Source: Quercus robur (taxonomy: Eukaryota; Streptophyta; Magnoliopsida; Fagales; Fagaceae). Taken from it: 64,000 nucleotides of DNA. The stretch is taken from the NCBI RefSeq assembly GCF_932294415.1, contig NC_065536.1, forward strand, positions 48,209,854 through 48,273,853, given 5' to 3'. The position numbers and the translations under genes were made by a program. Below are positions 32,819 to 45,225 of the stretch, piece by piece; the stretch's first letter is position 1, and every line of letters starts with the position of its first letter. The notes beneath the pieces were generated by a model. That model had not been told where the DNA came from. It did not search any database and worked only from the letters and a program-made list of their open reading frames with translations.

Positions 32819-33070
32819 ATGTGCTAGATTTTTTCTTTTCTTTTTTTGGGTTTCTGAACCATTTTTAAAATTTGTGAGAGGCCGAATGAAAAATTAGATG
32901 AATTACACTAGTAGTATTTTTTTTTCCTCAAAATCTAGGGGGCTAGTAAGTAAATATTAATATAATTTATAATTTTGTTAATATTATTAATGGAAAATTT
33001 TCAAAATCCATGAAGGCCATGGCTCTCCTAACTTCTTGGCTTCCCCACTGCTCACAATACTTGTAGTTGT

Positions 33071-36000
33071 CTTTTTTTTTTCTTTTTCTTTTTTTAGGGG
33101 CAAAGCCATGAACTTTCATTAACGAAAACTGACAATGTCATCTTGGACAACAAAGTCTGTAATTTCTAAAGTATGTCTAACTAAAGAATGGGCAACTTTA
33201 TTACCTTCTCTCCTTACATGAGAGTAACGTAATTGATAAAATAAATTAGCATCATACTGAATATCATCCATCACAAAACCAACAGTAGATAAGAACTGAT
33301 CTCCACCCTTCAGAGCCTTTATAAGCACCTCACAGTCGCCCTTAAGAACCACCTTATTAAAACCCAAATCAGCTGCAAACTTGAGAGCTCTTGAAGCTGC
33401 CAAAGTTTCAATGTCTAAAGGCCTACAAACCTGTGGGATATTCTGAGATAGAGAGGCAAGGACTGAACCTCTATCATCGCGCAGAACCACACCAATTCCT
33501 GGCATATGGTCCTTTGAGGTTGCCCCATCGAAGTTGATTTTCACCAACACTTGAGGTAGTGGCTGCCATTGAACCCGTGGCTTTGGAATGGGCAGCGGAG
33601 CTGCTGGCTGGACTAACAAAAATTCAGCCAAACTTTCCTTAGCCGTGGCAGCAAGCAAGTGGGTACTGCAGCTTGGTTGATGCATGCAAACCCGATTCCG
33701 TTGGTTCCAGATAGACCAGGCTGTGACGGCGAAGAGCTCAATCTCCTGGGTGTTCATTATAAGCCATGACAGCAATTCCTTAAAGCTCAAAAAGCTACTT
33801 GACCTTCGGAAACCCCATACACCATCATCCTCCCAAACAACATCCAGTTCCCGGCACGACCATGTCGCATGTAGAGCTGTCTCAAGTTCAAGTTTGCATC
33901 GATCACATAGAGAGCAATCTGTGATGGTTCGTCACTGCAAAATTTTGTTTTGTTGGTAGTGATTCTCGGGTTGCTCTCCATAGAAGATTTTTAACCTTGT
34001 TTGGGACTTGTAGGGACCAAATGTTGCGCCACAAAGTTTGTTCAGCTTTAGGGTGTATGTCCGGATGGTTAATACTGGCTTCCTGCTTGAGAAATCTGTA
34101 CCCGGATTTACTGGTGTAGACACCGTTGGTTGTATGAGGCCAAAAGATGCTATCTTCCTGTGCAAAATGTGAGAGTGGCAGTGACTTGATGAGTTTGGCT
34201 TCCTCCACAGTAAAAATACCATCTATTAGGCCGTGGTTCCACTTCCTCTCTGCCTCTTCGATTAGGATTTCCACTCTAGCTTCGGATAAGGATTCAATTG
34301 GAGGTGATAGAACTTAAGGGTTGCTTTGTCTTGGCAGCCAAAAATCCTGCCATATACCCACAGATTTGCCATCACCAATGCGCCATTTGCACCCTCTTTT
34401 CAACACATCTCTACCATGTAAAATACTATTCCAAGCATGTGATCTGGATCTTGAATGTTTTGCCTCCATTATTGAGCAATTAGGGAAGAATTTTGCCTTG
34501 AAAACTCTATAGAAGAGAGTGTTTTTGTTTTGCAAAAGCCTTCATGCCTGTTTTGCAAGTAGTGAGTCGTTGAACAAGGCTAAATCTCTAAAGCCCATAC
34601 CACCCACCGACTTAGATTTTGTCAACTCATCCCACTTAATCCAATGGATTTTCTTTCTATCTCCCCTTTGTCCCCACCAAAATTTTTTAATCATAGCTTC
34701 TACCTCTTGACACAAACCCAAGGGGATTTTGAAGCACCCCATAGAGAATGTTGGTATAGCTTGAATGACTGCTTTGACTAGGACTTCTCTTCTCACTTGA
34801 GACAGTTGTTTGCTCTCCCACCCTTGCAATTTCCTCCATATCTTCTCCTTGATAAAATTAAAGCTTTCTTTTTTCTTTTTTCTTTTTTCCCACAAGTGAT
34901 GGCAGCCCCAGATACTTCTCATACTGTGATATTTCTTGTAGACCCAGAATGCTCTTTATCTCTTGTCTAGCATCTTCCGGTGTGGATGTACTAAAAAAGA
35001 TGGTTGTTTTGTTTTTGTTAACCTTTTGTCCCAAAGCTACCTCATATTGGTTCAAGATGTCAAGCACTTTACCACATTCCTCCGGAGTGGACCTACAAAA
35101 TAAGAGACTATCATCTGCAAACAATAAATGGGTTAGTTTAGGGCCTTGCCGACATAGAGAGTAGCCCTTAATTTCCCCCAACAAGACCACTTGCTGAATA
35201 AGCCCATGTAGGCCCTCCATACATAGAAGGAAGAGAAAATGAGATAATGGGTCTCCTTGTCTAATCCCCCTCGTTGGGTGTATCATGCCTTGAGGTTCAC
35301 CATTTATCAGGATTGAGTATGTCACTGTTCTCACACATACTATAACCAAATCAACCCACCTCTCATTGAAACCCATCTTCCTCATCAAATTTTCTAAATA
35401 CCCCCACTCCACACGGTCATAGGCTTTACTCATATCGAGTTTTACAGCCATAAAACCCGTTTCACCTGTTTTATGTCTCTTCATACTATGTAGTGTCTCA
35501 AAGGCAGCAAGAGTATTATCAGATATGAGCCTATCTTTAACAAAAGCAGATTGATGTTCGGTAATAATGGATGGTAGGATTTTTTTCAATCTATTTGCTA
35601 AAACCTTGGAGAAAATTTTATACAGTACATTGCATAAGTTGATAGGTCGATATTCTTGTACATATTCAAGATTTGTGGTTTTCGGGATGAAGGTAATAAA
35701 AGTGTGGTTTATGGGGTGAAGGATAGTACCTGAATTAAGCCATGAGAGAACAGAAGTTGTGACATCTTGATTAATCACCCCCCAATAGTGTTGATAAAAC
35801 AATGGTGGCATCCCGTCTAGGCCAAGTGCTTTGAGCGGTGCCATCTGCTTCAAGTCTAAAGAGACCTCTGCTTCTAAGAAATCCCCCATAAGAACTTGAT
35901 TCATCTCTTCGGATATCAAACGTGGAATATAATCCAGGTGGGCCGTGTATGATGCTGTTGTGGATGTGGAGAAAAGATTTTCATAATACCCTAGTAGAAA

Positions 36001-36440
36001 CAATTCTGTCCGGATGGTCATGCCACACGTCCAACTCATCCCTTACTCCACGGATCCTATTTTTCCTATATCTTCGGGTAGCATGGCTGTGAAAGAATCT
36101 TGTATTGTGGTCCCCATTTTTTGGCCATAACACACGTGATCTTTTGCACCAAAGGCGTGCCTCCCGATCCATGAGGGTATTAATTTCCTCCCTTAAAGCT
36201 CTAACCCGATGGTTTGAACCCGAATTCCTGGCTGCACTCTCAGCTTGTGTCAACAGTGCTCTCTTCTTTTCCAACTCCCTTCTCACATTCCCAAATATAT
36301 TTCGGTTCCACCATGCTAGTTCCTTACCACAAGATTCAACTCTCCTCAAGATATTGCTATCATTTGTGCCGAAATCATGATGGGACCATGTTGCTTCCAC
36401 AATTTCGGTACAACACTGATCGGAAAGCCACATCTCTATT
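33071..36440 (-). mobile_element. 5'-truncated L1-type LINE (minus strand)
   Basis: The 3' end is marked by a T-rich run at 33071-33097 (the A-tail on the minus strand). Coding similarity to the LINE at 15612-21414 runs from the late endonuclease region (MWLSDQ near 36430) to the end of the RNase H domain. ORF1 and most of the endonuclease are missing, the usual result of incomplete reverse transcription. The flanks ACTTGTAGTTG (left) and ATTTGTAACTG (right) are similar but not a convincing duplication. Confidence 0.92.
33119..36440 (-). pseudogene. LINE ORF2 remnant: linker, RT, zinc-binding and RNase H domains
   Basis: In order along the minus strand: the endonuclease-RT linker (about 36430-36020; WWNRNIFGNVRRELEKKR, NTRFFHSHATRRYRKN), RT (about 35930-34960; PLKALGLDGMPPLFYQHYW, RPINLCNVLYKIFSKVL, LDMSKAYDRVEW, FADD), the post-RT region (34900-34350), a zf-RVT Cys/His segment (about 33910-33860) and RNase H (about 33560-33200; INFDGA, DIETLAA, KGDC, NKVAHSLVRH). 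Frameshifts occur near 36000, 34880 (a run of A and G) and 33940. Stops occur at a Trp position (about 34540) and near 34315. Motif A keeps its Asp here, unlike the 17268 copy. Both copies share PLSHFLFLL where the usual motif has SP. Confidence 0.92.
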
Positions 36441-36504
36441 TTATTTGTAACTGCATATTTATAATACAAACGTGATAATCAGTATTAATAATTTTGATTA
36501 ATCA

Positions 36505-36650
36505 TGGGTTCCAGTTAGCTCAATTGGTCTTGTATAAGAGATTTGGGGTTCAATCCCCGTCTATACCAAAAATTGACTAGTGTCTTGATTTGATGATAAA
36601 GAGTTATCATCAAGAACGAACGTCATAGGTTGAAACTCTCTCAAAAAAAT
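36505..36650 (+). mobile_element. tRNA-derived SINE, copy C
   Basis: The head GGGTTCCAGTTAGCTCAATT includes a clear box A (TAGCTCAATTGG) and a perfect box B (GGTTCAATCCC). The family body follows (TACCAAAAATTGACTAGTGT, GAACGAACGTCATAGGTTGA), then an A-tail at 36643-36649. It is the best preserved of the three copies and suitable as the family reference. Confidence 0.75.
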
Positions 36651-36691
36651 AATTTATATCTCTTGTTTGGACTGACCACTACTTGCTGTAA

Positions 36692-39600
36692 TCTATATAT
36701 ATATATAAAACCGAAACTTTTGAAGCTCCCACAAATTTCCACGTCAGCACAGTATTAAAAAAAAACATAATTCCACGTCAGTACAGTATTAAAAAAAAAA
36801 ACATAAAATTAAAAGCCAACTATCTCTCAAACAAAAAACCCTAAAAGTCTAAAAGCAGCCGTGCTCTCTGCCTCTCCAAGCCATTCTCTCTGTATCCCTG
36901 ATGACCATAGCCATCTCTCCCACGCATAACTGAGCCGTTACCCATCATAGCCATCACAAAATCTCCAATGTCGCAGGCCAAGTTAAGCAGGTGAGATGGC
37001 CTTAATATCATGTATCTAATCTTTCCCTCTCTCTTTCTCTTTCTCTTTCTCTTTCTAAATATTTGTTTTTTAATGTTCATTGGCTTTGCTTCTTTTTGTT
37101 GATTCCTTAACTGAATTACTGTTGTTGCTTAAGTAATATTTTGATTTTTTATTCAGTTCTTTTGCAAATACTGTTGTTGGGTATTGTTAGGGTTTTTCTT
37201 TTTTTTTTTGGATTTAATTTTGTGAATTCTTATCTGGATTCATGTGGCTACCACTTAGAAACTTGATTTTAGTGAGTTTCTCTGTAGGCGTTGATTTGTA
37301 AGCCTTTTAATTCTTGATGCAAATTCGAAATTCATAAGGAATTTTAAATTCTGATTCTTTGGGATTGTGTATTTGAAATTTTAGTGGAAACAAAGCTATG
37401 GGTTTGAATTTTGTATGATTCATATGTCAGATATTGGGATTGGTATTGACGGTGAGATAGGTTTGTAATTACTTATTGTTTATATGCATTCCTGACTTTT
37501 TGTTTTCTTCTTATCGTTTTTCCGTTTGCTGTTTTCTCTTTTCCCTCTGTGAGAAGAAACCCATTGAAGGTTAACAAGAAAGAACAGAGTAGCCTTGCAC
37601 CATCGGTCTGCCAGTAAAATCACTATGGTAAATTGATTTCTTTTATTGTTCCCTTTCATTGTTTACTGTCATGCTACTGTTATTGCTCAATCTCTTCTTC
37701 ACTAACATTGTTGACTTTTTGTTTTCTTCTTTTCATTTTTCTGTTTTATGCTTTCTCTTTTCTCTCTGCGAAAAGAAACCCAACGAAGGTTAAGGAGAAA
37801 GAACAGAGTAGCCTTGCACTACTGGTCTGCTAGCAAAATCACTACGGTAAATTGATTTCTTTCATTGTTCCCTTTCATTGTTTACTGTCACACTACTGTT
37901 ATTGCTCAATCTATTCTTCACTGTCACGCTACTGTCTTTTTGGTTCCTTCCACTAATTTGATAGAAATATTGTTTTTCCATTGTATGTTTTGATTTAGAC
38001 AACTTTAGTCAATTTTCCAAATTACACCACATTTGCTTTGGCGACATAAAAAAAATGTTAGACATTTTGGTGAGGAATAAAAAACCCATGGAAGAGTTGG
38101 GTTTCTGGCTTTAAATTATTCATGACAGAATTTGATTAGTTATGTAGTTCCATATATTTAATACTCCTCAATTTGTTTGTTCTGCCTGTTTGTTGTGTTA
38201 TTTGTTGCATTACAGGAACTGTCAATTTGTCAATAGGATGTGTATTTCTGTTTTAATTTTTTTTTTTTTTTTTTAATAATAACAAACGTTAATAACTAAG
38301 ACATTGAAATTTTGTGCACACCATGTGTTTGACCAAATGCCTTACTTACTCTTGCATTAGTTTATAGCCACTTTATGGTTTGTGACTCTTGGTTTTAGTT
38401 GCTATTGGTAATTGACTAATTTTTGTTATGTATCAATCATAAGTCATGATGATATGAAAAATGAGTAGAATTTATTTAATTCGGCAACCTACTTATTTTA
38501 AGAAAAGTGTTAATGTAATTTAAAAGTTTCACTTATTAGGCCAAGAGCAACAGCTTTTGTATTTAAATTTTTTTTAGTGTGATTTAAAGGTGGCTTGGTG
38601 TTTTTCAATATATTATTGGAAATGAATTGTGAGTCTACAATTGTAAAGTCTCATTACATTAGAGTTTTGCTGATTTGATAGGGCATTTTGTGGTGGCATT
38701 GGTATTGAACATTGAATTTTGATATTCTTCTTGAGTTTTAATTTCGTGTTCTTTTTTAGTATTTTCAGTTTAGTTGGATTTGAAGTTTCATAGGAAGGAT
38801 TTTGTCTAGGCTTCAACAAAAAATGATTTCATGATAGTGGGACCAATAATTTTATTTTTGGAAGAACAGTGGGCCCTTTTTTATTTAATTTTATTAAATT
38901 TGCTTGAATTATTTGAACATTTACCCCAAAAAAAGCTCTTTAATTTTGCCTCTTCCTCATTTAATTTACATAGACAATTGTTTTTCTTGGGCTGAATGAA
39001 TTGTTTACTCTATTAAGGTTACAACTAAGACATTATATAGCACTTACATCCATTCAAACAAACACGTAAAGCTGAACATTGAGGTCTATACAAATAAGAC
39101 AAAGACAAACGACCACGTCAATTAACATCAATCACTCACACATGAACCATTCTTCTTTTTTCCTTGCTTTACCCTCTTTTTCTATTTGCTGAGATAGAGT
39201 AAATTTGTGGTTTGGTAAGAGTACTTGCAGCACACAAATGATAATTACTATAGTTCACAATCGAATGAGTTTTATTATAGCTCACAAATGAGTGTTTTTT
39301 GGAACATGCAACTCCTACTGCTAACGGTTTGAAGCCATGTCATATCTGTAATGCAGTAAAGATAAATAGCAAATGAGTGTTCCCAAGTAGATCAAATATG
39401 ACTTTTGTTTATCATTTGGAACTAACAAAAATGTGAAAACCATAAATGCAGGGTTCTAAACTGATCATTAACATAAATGTGCTAACGGTTTTGCTTTTGT
39501 TGGAGGATTATTAGCAAGTCCACAAAATCAGGTAAAGGTAAAGGCAAAGGAATAGAAGTGAGCACACCAAATGAACATACATGGATTTGGGTGTACATGG

Positions 39601-40077
39601 CATATGATTTAAGAAATTGTATATTAATTGCATACATAATGCTACCTTCAGCAAAATTAATCAAATAATGTAGTATGAAGTCCCATAAAATTGTGCCACT
39701 TCTTTTCTTAGGTTATTATAAGCAAGATTCCAACCATTGCCATTGCATAATTTTTATTTTATTAATCAGTCAGATGCAAGACCCTAATTGATAGTTTAAA
39801 TTTTAAAATTAAAACAAAATAACATATTCAGTGACTATTACGAAGCAATAAAGGAAGAAGATACAAAAAACACTTTAAAGTATTTTTTCTCAATTTATTT
39901 GAAATATTGATTAAGTAGTTCTTTAAATTTGTGTTTCATACATTTTATGGATAGTTGAGGATATTAAAGATTTAATTCTTCATTTTATTTTAAACTTAAA
40001 TTTGTGTTTCATACATTTCTATTTCATTAAATTTATACACAATAGCTTTCCTGTGCATCGCACGGGTTAGCGACTAG
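36692..40077 (+). mobile_element. Non-autonomous Helitron, 3.4 kb
   Basis: It begins TCTATATATATATATAAAAC next to a host A (36691) and ends GCGACTAG next to a host T (40078), the A|TC...CTAG|T rule of Helitrons. A 3' hairpin CCTGTGC-ATC-GCACGGG (7 bp with one G-T pair) ends 10 bp before CTAG. No Rep/helicase gene is present. The interior holds GC-richer, exon-like DNA (36840-37000) and a 219-bp tandem duplication, possibly captured host sequence. Confidence 0.82.
37490..37927 (+). repeat. 219-bp tandem duplication inside the Helitron
   Basis: Two adjacent copies share GAACAGAGTAGCCTTGCAC (37582 and 37801), GGTAAATTGATTTCTTT, TTGTTCCCTTTCATTGTTTA and CTACTGTTATTGCTCAATCT. The offset is 219 bp. 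Differences are scattered substitutions. No open coding frame spans them. Confidence 0.78.
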
Positions 40078-40089
40078 TTTTAATATATA

Positions 40090-40342
40090 CTTGTGTATAA
40101 CCCATGCATATGCATGGTACAATAAAAAAAATAAATTACAATTACACACATATACGAATTCAAATTATACTTTCTCTCAAAATAAATAATTTATACTCTC
40201 TCTCTCTCTTTTATTCTTTTTATTTTAACTTCTTTTAGATATACACATGAGTTTACTTTTTTTTTTTTTTCCTTTATTGAGTTTTTTATGATTTATTTAT
40301 ATTAGACCCTTTATCTTTTGCACCTTATTAACTCACTTAGAA

Positions 40343-40386
<44 letters not shown>

Positions 40387-40470
40387 TAAATAGGACACGT
40401 GACGCACAATTAGACAACGATTGAAATTCATTTAAAATTTAATTGGATTTTCTCTCCATTTTACCTATTA
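40090..40470 (-). mobile_element. Helitron-like 3' end (minus strand) plus A-tract
   Basis: Read on the minus strand, CCATGCATATGCATGGG then TTATACACAAG|T resembles the 3' end of the Helitrons in this window, but the last four bases are CAAG instead of CTAG. It faces the 36692-40077 element tail to tail with 12 bp between them. A 41-base A-run follows at 40344-40384. The 5' end was not found. Confidence 0.38.
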
Positions 40471-40477
40471 ATATATA

Positions 40478-42099
40478 GGCGAAAAACACATTTTGGTCCC
40501 TACATTTTGACCCGATTCCCGTTTTAGTCCCTAAGTTTTTTTTTTACCGCTTTTAGTCCCTCTCCAGAAAAACGGTTCCATTTTAGTCCCTGCCGTTACA
40601 TCAGAAACGGATATTGCTGACGTGGCAAACAGCATGCACTGTTGGCCTGACGTGACCATTAAAATAATAATAAAAAATGCCACGTCAGCATTTAAATTAA
40701 AAAAATTAATTTATTAATTTTAACTAAATAAAAAAAAATTAAAAACAGAATTAAAAACTAAAAATCATATGAATTGAGATCTAAGTGTGTCTTGAACAAG
40801 AACACCAAGAACACAAACTCAAATCTAAGAACACAAACCTAGAAATTTAAAATAAAAAAAATAAATAAATAAATAAAAATCTCAATTTTCCAACCTCCAA
40901 CAATTCCAATCACTCTCTCGCCTTCATCTTCAAACCCAAGTTTCTAGAAGAACCCAAAATTTCCCTCGTGAAGCTCCAATAGACGAACCTCGTAATTGGC
41001 TCGACCCTGTTGACGACGAAGATGAAACAGAGACCCAGACCCATTAACTGGCTCCAATTTCTCTCATCAAAAAAAAAAAAAAAAAATCCCCAGAGACCCA
41101 GACCCATTAACTGAAACCCAAAATAACAAAAACAAAAAACACATTTGCTTTCAACGTTTATTTTGTTATTGCCCTAATAAACCCAGCAGCCCCAAACCGA
41201 CAGAGAGAGAGAAAACTCATCGCTATACGCTGAAAGGTTTGATTTTTTTTTTTTTTTTCTCTTTCAATTTGTGTTTTTGATTATTTGATTTTTGTTTCTC
41301 AAGATTTTGTGGCTGTTTTTCGATGTATCTCAAATTTTTTTTTCGGTGGTTTGTTTTGTTCTGTTACTCTGTTTTGATTGTAAATAAGAGAGAGGAGAGC
41401 TATGAAAGAGTTGGGTTTGTTGTTTATGAATATGTTTGTGTTAGAGCTTTTTACAAATTGGGTTTGGTGTAATTTGTTTGAACATGACTTTTTCTGAAAT
41501 GGGTTCTTCTAGATTAGTTCATAGATGCAAAAATTTAGGATTTTTAATTTAATTTTGTTTTGTTTATGATGTTACTGATATAGAAAGACCATGCTTTTTT
41601 TTGGAAATGGGTTCTTTTAGATTTCGTTCATAGAAGCAACAATTTCAGATTCTTCATGCAAATATGTTTGGATGCCGTACCATCTTCATCACCGAGATTT
41701 CTCTCTTGATGTGCTCCATCATACCCACTTGGATCACTTTCTCTTTGCTCACAACCTTCAAAGGATATTGCTGGGTTTATGTTCTTGCTGTGTTTTGTTG
41801 TTCTTAGTTTTAAATTTGTTTTTGATTTTTTTTTTATGAGAGTTTTTAATTTTTTTTTAATTTAGATGCTGACGTGGCATTAAAAAATATTTTTTATTAT
41901 TAATTTAGGCCACGTGGACATTAGTTTATTATTTTTTGACTTTACTGTTTGCCACGTCAGCAATATCCGTTTCTGATGTAACGGCAGGGACTAAAATGGA
42001 ACCGTTTTTCTGGAGAGGGACTAAAAGCGGTAAAAAAAAAACTTAGGGACTAAAACGGGAATCGGGTCAAAATGTAGGGACCAAAATGTGTTTTTCGCC
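40478..42099. mobile_element. Mutator-like element, perfect 155-bp TIRs and 9-bp target duplication
   Basis: Arms 40478-40632 and 41945-42099 are exact reverse complements over 155 bp by my count (start GGCGAAAAACACATTTTGG), with weaker similarity for another ~100 bp. Flanks are the perfect 9-bp duplication TAATATATA (40469-40477 and 42100-42108). No transposase is present. The interior (40770-41860) contains non-TE-like sequence with short open segments, CT-rich DNA and T-rich intron-like DNA, as in Pack-MULEs that carry host gene fragments. Identical arms suggest a young insertion. Confidence 0.92.
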
Positions 42100-42112
42100 T
42101 AATATATATAGA

Positions 42113-43304
42113 CGGAGCAACAATGGAGCCAAGGGGGTGAGAGGGGGCAACTGCCCGCTTGACTTCTCAAAAAACACCATTCTTGTATGCATCAACCTAT
42201 GTCTTGCTCCTCCTAACATAAAATAATTACAAAGCAACGCTCGCAACGCTCTCAATTTTAACTTTGAAGTAAAATCCACCAAAACTAAGGGTGTAAATGG
42301 AAATAAGAAATAAAAAAATAATGAAGTTAGAAGTAACACCGTACAAAAGGGTGCAATAAGCTCCTAACAATGTCAAAAGTTTGTTCCAGCTTTTTCACTT
42401 TTCCCACTAAAAGTCACGCTTATCCCCATATTTTTTTTTTAATGCTCTAGAGGATAGGCACAACAATTTTTATATTATAGTTGTTGAGTGGGTAATATTT
42501 TTTTAAGAAAAGGTTGGTAAATTTTAGTGGTTTTTATTTTGGCCATCATTTAATTATGTGAAATATTATGTTTACAATATTTTCACTATAAAAAAAAAAA
42601 ATTATATATGGTAAGTTGTTATTGGTTCTAATTTGAATTCACAATAAAAAATTAATTTTTCGCCCCTAATTATAGTCAATAATAATCTGCCACTTAGTAT
42701 TTGTTATGAAAGTATTATGAAATATTGTAGACATAGCATTTCTTTTTAATTTTTTTTTTTAATTTCCTTTGAAGATCTAGTCTCCTTAACAATTATAAAA
42801 ATATTTTGTAAATTTTGTTTGTGACTCTAGAATTATTGCAATTTGTTTATGTCTCATGCTATTTTAATTAGTGAGTCCTATATTTTACACATAATAATGG
42901 TAATAAACTACTTAATGCTCTTTAGGACACTAAAACCATCACTATTTATTTTTTCTCTTCCATCTCTTGTTTTTTTCTGATTCCAAACTTTGGATTTTTG
43001 TTATGAATCCAAATTTTAAATAGTCATAAGAGTAGCGAAAAAAAAAAAGGTTCAATTCTATATTTTTTTGATCAAGGAAAGTGAACCTATATACTATTTT
43101 GTAGGTATATTGCTATACCCTTAACACTTTTAGATGGGCAAAATATTACAATTTACATTTATATTTGATTTTTTTTTTTCACAGTTACATTAGTTTACAG
43201 TTATTAATATTATTTTATAAATATTGACTAATATTTTTCAGATTAGCTTTATTTTTAATCTTGCCCCATCTCCCCCTAAACTAAAATCCTGGCTCAGCTA
43301 TTGA
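42113..43304. mobile_element. TIR element (candidate) with GGAGCC...GGCTC ends
   Basis: The left TGGAGCCAAGGGGGTGAGAG followed by GGGGCAA and the complement of the right end (TGAGCCAGGA, then AGGGGGAGATGGGGCAA) are imperfect inverted repeats. The interior is AT-rich and non-coding. The left edge abuts the target duplication of the preceding Mutator-like element, so that element inserted at or beside this one. Confidence 0.42.
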
Positions 43305-44070
43305 TATGAGGTAAAATTAAGATCAATGTTCAGTTGTTTCAATGCCATTTTTTACCTAAGAATAACAAGAATGGAATCATAATCTATGGGATTTGAATTT
43401 ATGACGTTGGGTTTTGGAGACTCTGTTCTACCAAACTAGTATAAGTAGATACGTAACAACAACAAAAAAGCTAGATGCATAGTTGAAAGAGAAAAAAAAA
43501 GCGGGTAAGGATAAAGGAAAATAGAAAATAATGAACGTAAGATGGGATGAATGGCGGTGGGTCACGATAAAGTCTTATGTGAATTAAGAAAATCAACTAA
43601 GAATTTAAACCAATCGCTAAAAAATATTATCACTAAAATTCCCAAGTCAATATATCAATCACATACAAGAAAACAAAGATGTACATTGAAACCTCTTTCT
43701 CTTTTAAAGGGAAAACTACAGAACAAATTCTGGAAAAAAAAAATCACTAATATAAAATCAAGTACAATATCTTTTTAAAATTTATGCCTGACTTGAGACT
43801 AACACCATAAATTCTTTCAATCCTTTATCCAATTCAAGTTTTTAATGCCCATTTTGCATTACTGTATGAAGTAGAGTTTTTCAAATATAGATAGTATTTT
43901 AACTATGTGACAAATTACAATGAATAGTGCTTTAAAGTTTTGGATTGATAAAATATGAACAGTAAATTGTAGAGCTTCTTTCCTAAAAGTTCCAAATTTC
44001 AGCTTTAGCCTATTTAAGGACCCCTTTAAACCTCTTTAGCAAATTTGTCAAATGTTTGGTAATTTCTATT
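43305..44070. other. AT-rich intergenic DNA
   Basis: No gene seen. A short frame at 43551-43778 shows no family features. The last 200 bp contain MITE-like words (GAATAGTGCTTTAAAG, GAACAGTAAATTGTAGAGC). Confidence 0.4.
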
Positions 44071-44217
44071 ACCTATATAAAAAGTGCAAATGAGCCTATG
44101 AACAGTGCTTTGTCGAGCACCTTGCTTGCTCTTTGTTTATTGTTTGTTTAATAATTGCAATAACCTTTTTACCCTTAAAATACAAGTAGGCTGAATGCAT
44201 TTGAGGGATTGTTTTGT

Positions 44218-44252
<35 letters not shown>

Positions 44253-44480
44253 TGCAGATGCTTGTATTAAATGTAATGACCTTTTTGTCCTTGAAAAGTA
44301 GTTAGGCAGCCTTAAGTTTTTCTGGTTATTTTTTTCTTTTACACTTTAATTGGCAGCGACCTATAACAAAAGTTGATGGAAAAGTATTAATTGAATAAGC
44401 TTGGAAACTAAAGAACTAAAATGAGTTAGAGGATTGAAATGAATTTCAGTAAAACATAGAGAATGAGTTTTGCACTTTAG

Positions 44481-44522
<42 letters not shown>

Positions 44523-44850
44523 TTCATGGCAGAAATGTAGAATCAATAGGCATGGTCTTTCTGTCATTTACTCATTTACTCTCATAGGATGCCTTTTAGC
44601 CCTACATTTCTGTATGGTTTGTGTTAATTTCTATATTAAAAAAGAGTAAGGAACTTATTACAATATTTTCACAATTATTGAAGTGTCATTTTTTTACCTA
44701 TATAAAAAGTGCAAATAAGCCTGTGAATAATGCTTTGTTGAGCACCTTGCTTGCTCTTTGTTTATTGTTTGTTTAATAATTGCAATAACCTTTTTATCCT
44801 TAAAAAACAAGTAGGCTGAATGCATTTGAGGGTTTGTTTTGTCTTTTTCT

Positions 44851-44889
<39 letters not shown>

Positions 44890-45083
44890 AGTGCAGATGC
44901 TAATATTAAATGTAATGACTTTTTGTCCTTGAAAAGTAGTTAGGCAGTCTTAAGTGTTTCTGGGTATTTTTTTTTCTTTTACACTTTAATCGGTAGCAAC
45001 CTATAACAAAAGTTGATGGAAAAATATTAATTGAATAAATTCGAAAACTAGAGGACTAAAATGAGTTAGAGGATTGAAACATT
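44071..45083 (+). repeat. Direct duplication of a ~375-bp non-coding unit
   Basis: Copy 1 (44071-44443) and copy 2 (44696-45083) share ACCTATATAAAAAGTGCAAA, GAGCACCTTGCTTGCTCTTT, GTAGGCTGAATGCATTTGAG, CTTGAAAAGTAGTTAGGCAG and AACAAAAGTTGATGGAAAA. The offset is about 625 bp. Each copy has its own TA microsatellite. A 36-base T-run (44484-44519) lies between them. The start of each copy looks like a transposon end but no class can be proved. Confidence 0.78.
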
Positions 45084-45190
45084 AATCTAACATATACATA
45101 TACACTTGATTCAAAAGTTAAGTCAATAAGTTTTGACCCAATTATGTTATATTAATCACTCACTCTTGTAGTATTGTTATTATTTTCTAA

Positions 45191-45225
45191 CTAGCCAATA
45201 ACCCATACAATGCACCGGAAAGTTC
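45191..45225 (-). mobile_element. Helitron 3' terminus (minus strand)
   Basis: On the minus strand GGTGCATTGTATGGGTTATT then GGCTAG|T fits the shared Helitron end pattern TGCAT-GCATGGGTTA-CTAG. The element would extend to higher coordinates. The 5' end TCTATATA was not found, so only the terminus is annotated. The DNA to 46279 shows no gene. Confidence 0.45.

Noticed and set aside
33050-36460. Target-site duplication for the minus-strand LINE (ACTTGTAGTTG / ATTTGTAACTG)
   Set aside because: Several mismatches in a short AT-rich word; not better than chance.
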